Assembly (NCBI GenBank): GCA_005777235.1
Contig: SXND01000084.1
Location: forward strand, 1-45,781
Reading direction: 5' to 3'
Length of the DNA stretch: 45,781 bases
Source: Pseudomonadota bacterium
Lineage (GTDB): Bacteria; Tectomicrobia; Entotheonellia; Entotheonellales; Entotheonellaceae
Shown: positions 18,375-26,772 of the stretch, piece by piece
Numbering within the stretch: position 1 is the stretch's first letter
How the letters are laid out: each line of letters opens with the position of its first letter
Translations under genes and position numbers: made by a program
Notes under the pieces: generated by a model
The model's input: the letters and a program-made list of their open reading frames with translations, nothing else
Told to the model about the DNA's origin: nothing
Databases searched by the model: none

Positions 18375-19259
18375 ATGCCTGCACCTGCCGCACCCCGACG
18401 ACCAGGTTCGACTCTGCTGATTCCCGTACATAGTGGTCGCGAAGCGATGGTACAAGCGCAGTTGGCCAGTGTCGCCGCGGCGCAACGTAGCGCCATGTAT
18501 CCGGTAGAAGTGCTGGTCATCACTCAGGATATTCCCGCCATTAGTGGGCTCCTCCAGGCCGCCTTCCCCCGGTTTCCGATTCCCATACGCACAGCGGTCT
18601 GTTGCCACGCCACGACACTAGGCCAACTGCGCAATGCCGGCCTGCGGGCCGTTACCACCGAGTGGCTGCACAGCGCCGACTCCGACACCGTGTTTCCATC
18701 GGAGTATTTCGTACAGCTAGAACACGCCATGGTAGGCTGGATCCCCAGCGTTTCCTGTTTCCAGCTGAACTTTGCGCCGTTGCCTGGAGGCTCATGTTGG
18801 GCGTGCCACGAAGCGGAAATCGATCAACGCGTCCTCGCCCGTTACATAGGGACAGATAGTGTCTGGGGCTTAAACGGCATGAATTTCGTGGCCCGTCCAG
18901 ACCTGCTTCTGTCTCTGGGCGGCTTTGCCGAAGATCTCGTGTCCGCCGAAGATGTCGAGTTTGGCTATCGTCTGGCTGCCGCCGGTGTGCAGATTGTGTT
19001 CTTGCCTGAGGTCCGTATTCTGCATCACTATCCGCAGCGCTTGGCTCATATCCTGCGGCGAAAATTTTGGCATGGCCAGGGTTATGCGTACGCCTTCCAG
19101 CGGTGTCCGACATTATTTCGCCGCCGATGGGAGTGGCGGGCCGACGTGCGACGGTGCGCCTCCCCGACATTCGCCTGCTATTATCTCTCGAGTCATCTGG
19201 CGTTCCTGGCCGGCGTGTGTGCCTCCTGGCTCAGCAAGCGGCAGCAGCCCAGGGCGTAA
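18375..19259 (+). CDS. Family 2 glycosyltransferase
   Basis: This 294-residue protein has the GT-A fold signature of GT2 enzymes: an opening TLLIPVHSGREAMVQAQL, a DxD-like motif in LHSADSDTVFPSEYF, a long loop, and the acid-base region SAEDVEFGYRLAAAG followed by ILHHYPQRL and a helical C-terminus. It would transfer a sugar from a nucleotide-sugar donor. The ATG at 18375 has GGAG about 8 bases upstream and lies 29 bases after the thioesterase stop, so it looks like the last gene of the PKS-NRPS operon and may glycosylate its product. Seven or more cysteines are scattered through the chain, more than is usual. Donor and acceptor are unknown. Confidence 0.8.
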   Translation: MPAPAAPRRPGSTLLIPVHSGREAMVQAQLASVAAAQRSAMYPVEVLVITQDIPAISGLLQAAFPRFPIPIRTAVCCHATTLGQLRNAGLRAVTTEWLHSADSDTVFPSEYFVQLEHAMVGWIPSVSCFQLNFAPLPGGSCWACHEAEIDQRVLARYIGTDSVWGLNGMNFVARPDLLLSLGGFAEDLVSAEDVEFGYRLAAAGVQIVFLPEVRILHHYPQRLAHILRRKFWHGQGYAYAFQRCPTLFRRRWEWRADVRRCASPTFACYYLSSHLAFLAGVCASWLSKRQQPRA

Positions 19260-19993
19260 ATGGTGTCCCCCACGCCCACGGACGCAGGGCACCCCCACGC
19301 CCAGGGGCGACGCGGCGGCTACCCGTGCAGGGAGGGCGCCGAGACGTCGTCTGTGGTGTGCCAGTGATGGGGGCGTCGCCGCCTTGAGTAGGGTTACGAG
19401 GTCGTGGCAGCCCTTGCGACGATTCGTGTCGATGTTCTACAATATGCAGCACGATAGACGCCGCCTACGTCCGGCATGGTAGAGCGTCACGCCACGATGC
19501 CTCACTGGGCGTGGGCTCACTGGCAGAAGCCGTATCGCCAGGGCCAACACCCGACAGCGGCCCCGCTCACGCGCCAGTGGAATGCCGCCAAACACGGGCG
19601 CTATCCCTGGGGCGAGGACGTGCACCAGGACGCCAACCCACAACCGTTTCACCACCTCTGACGCGTTGCGCCCACGGCTCGGCGCACTGGCACAAGGCGC
19701 AGGCGTGGCGCAGCAGGACGCATGTCAGGTTTACTGCCAGGCGCACCGATGGGCGGCACCAGTGCAGCACACGGCTGGCCCGCTCGTTGGTGTTGCAGGG
19801 CGCGGCCTGCGGTCACACGGAAGACTGCGGCCTCCATGCCGCGCGTCATCTCCATACAACCCTGGGCTTCAGGGGAAGTGACGCCTGTGGACAGTGCAGC
19901 GCTGACGGGACGCGTGGTTCCGTGAAACTGTATTGTATGAAGCAGGAACTACCAAGAGAGCACTGGTGTGCACTCTTTAGAAAGTAGTACAGC
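19260..19993. other. Intergenic, no confident gene
   Basis: About 730 bp separate the glycosyltransferase from the rhodanese-MoeB gene. Several open frames of 60-158 codons exist on both strands (for example 19476-19661 on the plus strand and 19437-19655 on the minus strand), but I recognise no domain and none has a good SD. The region could be a degraded mobile-element or gene remnant. Confidence 0.5.
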
Positions 19994-21184
19994 ATGCCAA
20001 AGACACAACAAGATTTCCTCGAGGAGGCGCGTCGGGAGATCCCAGAAGTCAGCGCCGAAGAGGTGGAGGCGCGTCGCAAGCGTGGCGACGAGTTCGTTTT
20101 ACTGGATGTGCGCGAGAAAGACGAAGTACGCGCCGGGTATATTGACGGGGCTCTCGCCATTCCACGCGGTTTCCTGGAATTTCAAGCCGCGGGCCACATC
20201 CCCAACACCGCGAAAGAGGTGGTGGTCTATTGTGCCGGCGGGGCGCGCTCCCTCCTGGCCGCTCAAGTCCTGCGTTCCATGGGCTACGAACACGTCTCCT
20301 CCATGGCGGGGGGCATCACGCGCTGGAAAGACGCCGGGTACGCCGTGGTGCGCGATCGGCAACTGAGCGCCGAGCAGTTGGAGCGCTATAGTCGGCATTT
20401 TCTGCTCAGCCAGGTAGGCGAGCAGGGCCAGGGCAAGCTGCTCGACGCCAAGGTCTTGCTAGTTGGGGCGGGCGGGCTGGGCTCCCCCACGGGTCTGTAC
20501 CTGGCTGCAGCGGGTGTGGGGACGCTAGGGATTGTCGATGCCGATGTGGTGGATCTCTCCAACCTGCAACGGCAGGTGTTGCATAACACCAACACCGTCG
20601 GCATGCTCAAGACCGAATCCGCCAAGCAAACGATCAATGCCCTCAACCCAGACGTGCAGGTGCGGCTGCACAATGAGCGTCTGACAGTGGACAACGTCCA
20701 GCGCATTTTTCAGGATTACGACGTCATTATTGACGGCTGCGACAATTTTCCCACGCGCTACCTCGTCAACGACGGGGCGTTTTTCGCCGGCAAGACCGTG
20801 GTGCATGGCAGCATTTTTCAATTTGAGGGGCAAGCCAGCGTGTTTACGCCGCATGCCGGGCCATGCTACCGTTGCCTCTTTCCCACCCCACCCCCGCCAG
20901 GTATGGTGCCGTCGTGAAGCGAGGCCGGCGTCCTGGGAGTTTTACCCGGGGTCATTGGTGTGATACAAGCGACGGAAACGGTGAAACTCATCCTGGGGAA
21001 GGGTGAGACCTTGATGGGTCGTCTACTGATGTATGATTCGCTGGCCATGCGGTTCCGCGAAATTCGTATCCGGCGCGACCCACATTGCCCGCTGTGCGGG
21101 GCCAATCCGAGCATTACGGCGTTGCTCAATTACGAAGAGTTCTGCGGGCTCGAACTGCCCGAGCCTGCGCTGGTGGGGAACTGA
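19994..21184 (+). CDS. moeB: Rhodanese-MoeB/ThiF fusion, candidate selenoprotein (UGA at codon 308)
   Basis: The full frame is 396 codons with one internal TGA at 20915-20917. Residues ~15-120 are a rhodanese domain with active cysteine in VVYCAGGARS. Residues ~130-396 are an E1-like adenylyltransferase of the MoeB/ThiF type: GAGGLGSPTGLYLAAAG binds ATP, DLSNLQRQVLH and DGCDNFPTRY follow, and zinc ligands are CYRC and CPLC. Such proteins adenylate the C-terminal Gly-Gly of MoaD or ThiS-like carriers and help transfer sulfur from the rhodanese persulfide. The TGA falls in VPS-x-SEAGVLGV, normally VPSCAEAGVLG, i.e. the crossover-loop cysteine that bonds to the carrier. Everything after it is intact, and a SECIS-like hairpin lies at 20930-20952. 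I therefore read it as Sec, with a nonsense mutation as the alternative. Confidence 0.75.
20930..20952 (+). promoter_or_regulatory. Bacterial SECIS-like hairpin
   Basis: Directly downstream of the TGA at 20915 is a stem CCTGGG (20932-20937) pairing with CCCGGG (20945-20950, one G-U pair), extended by two wobble pairs. It closes a 7-base loop AGTTTTA. The loop starts 21 bases after the TGA and has G as its second base. As I recall them, bacterial SECIS elements need a loop about 16-37 bases from the UGA with a G in the first two loop positions, so this fits. It lies inside the coding sequence, as bacterial SECIS elements do. Confidence 0.55.
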
Positions 21185-21237
21185 GATTCTCTGCTGCCGT
21201 GTGCCCCCTCGCGCGCACAGAGGGGCACCCAGGCGGT

Positions 21238-21368
21238 CTAGTGCACTGCCACAGCTCCTCGTGTGCAAAGCCTCTGCCTGGGAGCACGGGCCTCTTACCC
21301 GCTCCGCAGGCGGGCGGGACGCCCGCGCTCCCAGGGATTGCCCAAGTACTTCTGTGGATAGGCACTAG
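21238..21368. repeat. CTAG-bounded element family B, full copy
   Basis: This 131-bp element begins CTAGTGCACTGCCACAG and ends CTGTGGATAGGCACTAG, giving imperfect 17-bp terminal inverted repeats. The core has a stem CCTGGGAGC/GCTCCCAGG, similar to the CCTGGGA/TCCCAGG stem in family A. The right-hand CTAG (21365-21368) forms the TAG stop of the TPR gene on the reverse strand. A partial relative lies at 25690-25783. Confidence 0.75.
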
Positions 21369-21838
21369 GAACGCTTGTGACGGGCAATCTCCTGGCGCAG
21401 CTCTTCTGCCATCTTGGCATCAAGTTTCTCGAGAATCACCAGATGCTTCTCAGCTTCGCTGACTTTGCCTACGCCTAGATACGCCTCCCCAATATATTCA
21501 TGCGCTTCGGCCAGATTCGGTTCCAGCGCCAGCGCCTTGTGGTACAGCGTAATGGCGCGGTCGTACTGCCCCAACTTGCGATGGGCAAACCCCATGTTGC
21601 TATAGGCCATAGCATGGGACGGATTGTCTTTTAAGACTTGCTCGAACGACTTGATGGCTTTTTTGTAATCGCCGGCTTTCAGGGCACGATACCCAGCCTC
21701 GTACTCTGCCTGCACTTGCCCTGTGGAGGCATCCATGGGGTTACTCCCGCCACCCGCTCCCCCGCTGTCAGCGTGGAGCGTCATGGGCAACGTCAACAGG
21801 AGACCGTAGAGCAGGCGCAGCCACGGCTTTCTGGTCAT
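21365..21838 (-). CDS. Secreted or periplasmic TPR protein
   Basis: The 157-residue protein starts with a signal peptide (MTRKPWLRLLYGLLLTLPMTLHAD), then a Gly/Ser-rich linker. It continues with about three tetratricopeptide repeats: YEAGYRALKAGDYKKAIKSF, NPSHAMAYSNMGFAHRKLGQ and PNLAEAHEYIGEAYLGVGK. A fourth helical segment ends the chain. TPR arrays bind partner proteins; this one would act in the periplasm. A very strong SD, AAAGGAGG, sits just before the ATG. The TAG stop is shared with the end of the CTAG-bounded repeat 21238-21368. The partner is unknown. Confidence 0.85.
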   Translation of the reverse strand: MTRKPWLRLLYGLLLTLPMTLHADSGGAGGGSNPMDASTGQVQAEYEAGYRALKAGDYKKAIKSFEQVLKDNPSHAMAYSNMGFAHRKLGQYDRAITLYHKALALEPNLAEAHEYIGEAYLGVGKVSEAEKHLVILEKLDAKMAEELRQEIARHKRS

Positions 21839-22025
21839 TTTTCCTCCTTTGTAGAGCTTGTGAGATACCGAGAGAGTGCACCCAATTATAGCATCGAGTC
21901 GTCGTGTCCCTCCAACCGAAGATCGCGCCCCAGAGCCGCTGCCCCTTGACGTCTGGCGCTCAGGGCGCTAGAACTCACACCACGCACACCGACGATACCT
22001 GTAGGCCACCACCAGGGAGCATCCC

Positions 22026-23930
22026 ATGGCAGACGCAAGTCATCTGGAAAGTCTCAGCCGTAGTGACGAGGTGATTACCCCGCCCGCCGCCCTGCGCCGC
22101 GCCGCACGCATGCAGGATCTGGAGGCAACGCATCGCTATTCTATCGAACACAATGAAGCCTTTTGGGCCAAAGTGGCCAGAGAGCTGGAGTGGTTTCGCC
22201 CCTGGGATAGCGTGTTTGAGTGGGACTATCCACGCTTTCGCTGGTTTATCGGCGCGCAGTGTAACATCACGGTCAATGCCCTGGACCGGCACGCCAACTC
22301 CTGGCGCAAGAATAAAGTGGCGTTTGTCTGGATCGGCGAGGACGGCAGCGAAGTCACCGTATCCTACGGGCAGCTCCTGCGCCGCGTCAACCGCGTGGCC
22401 AACGCGCTGAAGTCGCTGGGTGTAGGAAAAGGCGATCGTGTGGTCATCTACATGCCGCTGACCATCGAAGGCGTCACCGCTATGCTGGCCTGTGCCCGTA
22501 TTGGCGCCATCCACAGTGTGGTGTATGCCGGGTTCAGCGCTGGTGCCCTGCGCAGCCGCATTGAAGACGCGCAGGCCAAAGTCGTGCTGACCTCGGATGT
22601 GACCTATCGCCGTGGGCGCGCCGTAGATCTGCAGTCGATTACCGAAGAGGCCGTCGGCGGGCTCGCCTATGTCGAGCATGTGCTGGTGCATCGCCGCCAG
22701 ACGCCGCAGGGCACCCTCCGCGACCTGCGTGAGGTGGATTTTCACGCACTGGTGGACCAGCAGAGTATCGAGTGTGCCCCGGAAGTCATGGAGGCGGAAG
22801 ATCCACTGTACATCCTGTACACCAGCGGCACGACAGGCAAACCGAAGGGCGTGCTCCACGTGCATGGCGGGTATATGGTGGGGACGTATTATCACATGCA
22901 AACCTTCTGGGACATCCGTGACGAGGATGTATTCTTCTGTACCTCCGACATTGGCTGGGTGGTCGGCCATAGCTATATCGTCTATGCGCCGCTGGTAGCG
23001 GGGGCGACCACGGTGTTCCGCGAGGGCGCGCCGGATACACCCAATCCAGGCATTATCTGGAGCATCGTCGAGCAGCATGGCGTCTCGGTGATGTTCACCG
23101 CCCCGACCGCGATCCGCCTGTTTATGCGCTATGGTCCCGCGTATCCCCAAAAGTACAATCTCACCAGCCTGCGCTATCTCACCTGCGCCGGCGAGCCCCT
23201 CAACCCAGAAGCCTGGCGTTGGGCACACCAATACCTCGTTGGAGCTGGTGCCTGGGGCTATGTGACAGATAACTGGTGGCAGACCGAGACTGGCGGCCCC
23301 TGTTTGGCCACGCCCCTGTGCCTGGATTCGCGCCCGGGCAAGGTGGGCAAACCTCTGCCCGGCGTGGTGGCCGATGTGGTCGATTTACAGGGCAACCCCG
23401 TGGCTGCCGGTCAGGGCGGCTTGCTGGTGCTCAAGCGGCCATTTCCGCATTTTTTCCGCACTGTCTACGGTGATCCTGAGCGCTATGAACATGACTGGGG
23501 CCGTATTCCGGGCTGTTATCTCACCGGGGACGTGGCCATCAAAGATGCCGATGGCTATTTTATGGTCGTGGGCCGCGCCGACGACGTGATGAATGTCGCC
23601 GGCCACCGCATTGGTACGGCCGAAGTGGAAAGCTCACTGGTGAGTCATCCGGCGGTCGCCGAAGCGGCGGTGATTGGTAAGCCGGATGCGCTCAAAGGGG
23701 AGTCCATCAAAGCCTTCGTGACACTGCGCGTGGGCTTTGAGGCCTCGGGAGAGATGCGACAGACGTTGCAGCAGCACGTACGCCATGACCTGGGTCCGAT
23801 TGCCCAGCCCAGTGAGATTGACTTTGTGGACAAACTGCCCAAGACACGCAGTGGCAAGATCATGCGCCGTCTGCTCAAGGCCAATGAGTTGGGGCTGGAA
23901 CCAGGGGACATCACTACCTTAGAGGATTAA
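22026..23930 (+). CDS. acsA: Acetyl-CoA synthetase (acetate--CoA ligase)
   Basis: This 634-residue AMP-forming ligase converts acetate, ATP and CoA to acetyl-CoA. It has the ACS N-terminal domain (NEAFWAKVARELEWF), the P-loop YTSGTTGKPKGVLH, and TDNWWQTETGG, whose tryptophan limits the pocket to acetate or propionate. Further on are YLTGDVAIKDADGYF and the C-terminal catalytic lysine in KTRSGKIMRRLL, which is the usual regulatory acetylation site. Length matches the family (about 630-650). AGGGAG precedes the ATG. An 11-bp inverted repeat follows the stop. Neighbours are unrelated, so it is probably monocistronic. Confidence 0.95.
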   Translation: MADASHLESLSRSDEVITPPAALRRAARMQDLEATHRYSIEHNEAFWAKVARELEWFRPWDSVFEWDYPRFRWFIGAQCNITVNALDRHANSWRKNKVAFVWIGEDGSEVTVSYGQLLRRVNRVANALKSLGVGKGDRVVIYMPLTIEGVTAMLACARIGAIHSVVYAGFSAGALRSRIEDAQAKVVLTSDVTYRRGRAVDLQSITEEAVGGLAYVEHVLVHRRQTPQGTLRDLREVDFHALVDQQSIECAPEVMEAEDPLYILYTSGTTGKPKGVLHVHGGYMVGTYYHMQTFWDIRDEDVFFCTSDIGWVVGHSYIVYAPLVAGATTVFREGAPDTPNPGIIWSIVEQHGVSVMFTAPTAIRLFMRYGPAYPQKYNLTSLRYLTCAGEPLNPEAWRWAHQYLVGAGAWGYVTDNWWQTETGGPCLATPLCLDSRPGKVGKPLPGVVADVVDLQGNPVAAGQGGLLVLKRPFPHFFRTVYGDPERYEHDWGRIPGCYLTGDVAIKDADGYFMVVGRADDVMNVAGHRIGTAEVESSLVSHPAVAEAAVIGKPDALKGESIKAFVTLRVGFEASGEMRQTLQQHVRHDLGPIAQPSEIDFVDKLPKTRSGKIMRRLLKANELGLEPGDITTLED

Positions 23931-23937
23931 GTGGGTT

Positions 23938-23974
23938 CTGCTGTGCCGATGGTCCGACAGCACCGGCACAGCAG
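23938..23974 (+). terminator. Stem-loop after acsA
   Basis: A perfect 11-bp inverted repeat (CTGCTGTGCCG, 23938-23948, with CGGCACAGCAG, 23964-23974) begins 8 bases after the acsA stop. There is no U tract, so it is either a factor-dependent terminator or an mRNA-stabilising hairpin. Confidence 0.5.
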
Positions 23975-24078
23975 GCTCAGGCCCAGATTGCATGTCAGGC
24001 GCGAGGCGAGTAGACTACCCTCTAACAATGACCCAGGGCATGGAGTCCTGAGGCTCCTGCGCCTTCTAGCCAAGGAGA

Positions 24079-25263
24079 ATGATGATGCAATTTGCAAGCG
24101 CGCTCTCACGTGAAGTGCAGACAGAAGCCGCGGTGGCCGAGGTGCTCGACCAGGTGATGACGCGGTTACCCGAACAGCAAGCCCATCTCAGTTTTGTGTT
24201 TGCCTCGCCCCATCATCTCAAAGCGTTTCCGCGCCTGTTACATACGATTCAGGAGCGTTGCGCCAGCCACACCTTGATCGGGTGTACGGGTGGTGGAGTG
24301 ATTGGCGACCGTCATGAAGTGGAGAATAAACCAGCCCTCGCCGTGATGGCGGGCTACTTACCGGGCGTCAACATCTCGGCCTTTCACATCGAACAACCCG
24401 ATCTGGAAGAAGAGTGGTCCGAGGCCTACTGGCAGAATCGCCTGGGCGTGACGCTGGACGACGAGCCCACGTTTCTGCTGCTCCCCGACCCCTTTATGAT
24501 TGACCCCCAGAAGCTGCTCAACATGTTCAACAGTACCTACCCGCAGCGCCCGGTTCTGGGCGGGCTGGCCAGTGGTGGCCAATCGCAGAACAGTTGCGCG
24601 CTGTTTCTCAATGGCGAAGTGGTGCACGGCGCTGTTGGCGTGGCCCTCACCGGCAATTTTGTGCTGCAGACCGTGGTGTCCCAAGGCTGCAAGCCCATTG
24701 CCCAGCCGTTTGTGATCACCCGCTGCGAAGAGCAGGTGATCTACGAACTCAGCGGCCGGGCGGCCTTACCCACGGTGCGTGAGACGCTCAGCGCCCTGCC
24801 GTCTGCCGAGCAGGAATTAGCCCGCACCGCCTTGCTCATGGGGCGCGTCATTGATGAATACAAGGACGAATTCAGCCGTGGTGACTTCCTAATTCGCACG
24901 TTCTTAGGCGCCGACCCGGAGAGTGGCGCCATTGCGGTGGGCGATACCTTTCGTCCTGGGCAAACGGTGCAGCTGCACGTGCGTGATGCCACGACGGCCC
25001 GGGAAGACCTGCATGCCTTAATGGACACATTGTCTCCGACGTTGGCGGCCCAACCCGCTCGTGGGGCACTGCTCTTTTCCTGCAATGGCCGTGGAGCGCA
25101 TCTCTACGGCGAGCCGGATTATGATAGCGGGGTGGTGACGGCCACCACGGGGGCCATTCCCATGGCGGGCTTCTTTTGCAATGGCGAAATTGGCCCCATT
25201 GGGACGAGCAATTTTTTACATGGCTTTACCGCGAGTATTGGCATTTTCCAGGACAAGCCATAA
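24079..25263 (+). CDS. FIST N/C-domain sensory protein
   Basis: This 394-residue protein matches stand-alone FIST proteins. The N-terminal domain holds SHTLIGCTGGGVIGDRHEVE and PVLGGLASGG. The C-terminal domain holds FLIRTFLGADPESGAIAVGD, ARGALLFSCNGRG and TGAIPMAGFFCNGEIGPIG. FIST domains are thought to bind small ligands such as amino acids and are often linked to signal transduction. Three consecutive ATGs (24079, 24082, 24085) follow AAGGAG; the later ones have the better spacing. The gene is flanked by acsA and a gene-poor repeat region, and no kinase is adjacent. Confidence 0.85.
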   Translation: MMMQFASALSREVQTEAAVAEVLDQVMTRLPEQQAHLSFVFASPHHLKAFPRLLHTIQERCASHTLIGCTGGGVIGDRHEVENKPALAVMAGYLPGVNISAFHIEQPDLEEEWSEAYWQNRLGVTLDDEPTFLLLPDPFMIDPQKLLNMFNSTYPQRPVLGGLASGGQSQNSCALFLNGEVVHGAVGVALTGNFVLQTVVSQGCKPIAQPFVITRCEEQVIYELSGRAALPTVRETLSALPSAEQELARTALLMGRVIDEYKDEFSRGDFLIRTFLGADPESGAIAVGDTFRPGQTVQLHVRDATTAREDLHALMDTLSPTLAAQPARGALLFSCNGRGAHLYGEPDYDSGVVTATTGAIPMAGFFCNGEIGPIGTSNFLHGFTASIGIFQDKP

Positions 25264-25368
25264 ACGGCTCGCGCTCGCTACGGTGCGGCCGCGGCTGACC
25301 AGCCGTCACACGCGCCATATGGGTGGGCTTGACTCCGCGAGGCTGTTGAGCCCGTCTGCAAGCCCATG

Positions 25369-25406
25369 GCCCGCCCGCGTCGTCGGGGCGACTGGCCGGT
25401 CGCCTC
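25369..25406. repeat. Partial copy of the 31.5-kb palindromic repeat
   Basis: The segment CCGCGTCGTCGGGGCGACT and the following GGCCGGTCGCC closely match 31571-31600, the core of the palindromic element at 31516-31618. The outer inverted repeats are not present here, so this looks like a decayed copy. Confidence 0.55.
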
Positions 25407-25556
25407 TCCTGGGATGCCCTGAGACGGCGGGCTCCGATTGGTCTGCGGCATCCCCTCCTCCGTGGCTGGGCAATGTACTCCCGTCACGAGAGGAGCAGCC
25501 CGACGTGCCGCACCGTGGCTGTGCCTAACGCCGGCGCTCAGACGCCATGAACAGCG

Positions 25557-25690
25557 GACAATGGCCAGCGTGCACATGACGTGGGACACACTCGCCGCCA
25601 TGTCGCCGGAGGACATCAAGAGCGAAAAGCTCTGGCCGGCCAGCTTGTACCCCTTACCATATCCCCATCTGCACAACCTGAACGGTTCCC
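25557..25690 (+). pseudogene. Possible cytochrome-type gene fragment
   Basis: One frame reads TWDTLAAMSPEDIKSEKLWP followed by ASLYPLPYPHL, which reminds me of a conserved segment of diheme cytochrome c peroxidase-like proteins. It is cut off by the repeat beginning near 25690, with neither a proper start nor a complete domain. I regard it as a gene fragment; the family guess is weak. Confidence 0.25.
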
Positions 25691-25783
25691 TGCCTAGGAG
25701 CGCGGCCATCTTGCCGCTCCGCAGGCGGGCGGGACACCCGCACTCCCAGGGACTGCCCAAGCACTCCTGTGGATATGTACTAG
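25690..25783. repeat. CTAG-bounded element family B, partial copy
   Basis: From about 25714 the sequence CCGCTCCGCAGGCGGGCGGG, then CTCCCAGGGA, TGCCCAAG and CTGTGGATA, closely follows 21300-21358. It ends in CTAG at 25780-25783. The left end with its CTAGTGC terminus is not found. The right CTAG forms the TAG stop of the reverse-strand kinase gene, the same arrangement as at 21365 and 3922. Confidence 0.7.
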
Positions 25784-26772
25784 AGAGCCCCCATCACGAC
25801 AGACGCGGGAATCGTCTGCGCCAGATGATACTGCGCCCGGGCGCGGGCTAGGTTGTGGGCTCGACGCGACGGGTAGCGTGTTGCGTCAAAGCCAAAGTAG
25901 CTATCACGTACCACATCAATGAGAAACCGCGCGGCTAATGCGCCGGTGATCTGCCTGGTGGCGCGCAGATAGTTGTCCTGCTCAGCAGGACGAAGCCCTC
26001 TCTGCATCCCTTCGGCATATCCGTTGACTGCCGCCATGTGGAATGTCCTATCGAAGCACGCTTGCGGATCATCTTCCGTGGTGCGGTTACACCAGGAACG
26101 CAAGGCATCCCCCAAGTCGATGGCGCGGGCCTGACGTAGCACGGTATCGAAATCAAGCAGTCCAACGGCCTGGCCCGCGTCATTGAAGAGGAGATTGGAG
26201 ATTTTCAGATCCCCGTGGATGAGCTGCTGGGGGGCCTCAGTATCGATCAAGGCGGGTAATGTGGCCAGGAGATCGGCAGCCATAGCCCGTGTGTCCGCTG
26301 GTAACTGGTCGTGCACGCTGTGCAGCTCCGCCACAATAAACGCCGTGTCGTGGAAGTGGGGCACGCTGCCTTGCGGCGTGTAGTCGAGCACGGCCAGGTG
26401 CCGATGCATCTGCCCCACCAGGCGTCCGGCCTCGTGCGCCAGCGCCGCATGGGGCACGGCTTCCAGCACCTGCCCTGGCAGCCAGGGATACACGCGCCAG
26501 CGCTGGCCCTGCTTATCACGGGCATAGGGCGCGCCATCGGGTGCCAAACGCAACGACGGCACCAGCAAACCGCAGGAGGCGAGATAGTTGGTGACCACGC
26601 GCATGTCAGTGAGCGCAGCATCGGGAATGGCGGTGTGCAGACGCTGCAGCACAAAATCCCCGGCAGTCGTGATGACACGGTAGGTCTGGTGCGTAAGTCC
26701 GCTGCCCACGGGCTGCACCGTGCGCACCGGGGGCAGGGCAAAATGCTGCGCCATGCGTTCTGGGGACGTCAT
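25780..26772 (-). CDS. APH-family phosphotransferase (small-molecule kinase)
   Basis: The 330-residue product has the aminoglycoside phosphotransferase/choline kinase-like fold. It opens with a nucleotide-binding GSGLTHQTYRV, then FVLQRLH with the ATP-anchoring region. The catalytic loop is LIHGDLKISNLLF (HGDxxxxN intact) and the metal-binding aspartate is in VGLLDFDTV. The layout resembles N-acetylhexosamine kinases and homoserine kinase type II more than drug-resistance enzymes. The start immediately abuts the stop of the DOMON-like gene, so it is the last gene of a reverse operon. The stop lies in a repeat-borne CTAG. Substrate unknown, possibly a sugar. Confidence 0.85.
   Translation of the reverse strand: MTSPERMAQHFALPPVRTVQPVGSGLTHQTYRVITTAGDFVLQRLHTAIPDAALTDMRVVTNYLASCGLLVPSLRLAPDGAPYARDKQGQRWRVYPWLPGQVLEAVPHAALAHEAGRLVGQMHRHLAVLDYTPQGSVPHFHDTAFIVAELHSVHDQLPADTRAMAADLLATLPALIDTEAPQQLIHGDLKISNLLFNDAGQAVGLLDFDTVLRQARAIDLGDALRSWCNRTTEDDPQACFDRTFHMAAVNGYAEGMQRGLRPAEQDNYLRATRQITGALAARFLIDVVRDSYFGFDATRYPSRRAHNLARARAQYHLAQTIPASVVMGAL

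Noticed and set aside
21975..23231. Long reverse-strand open frame opposite acsA
   Set aside because: Antisense to well-conserved ACS coding sequence; no domain and no SD.
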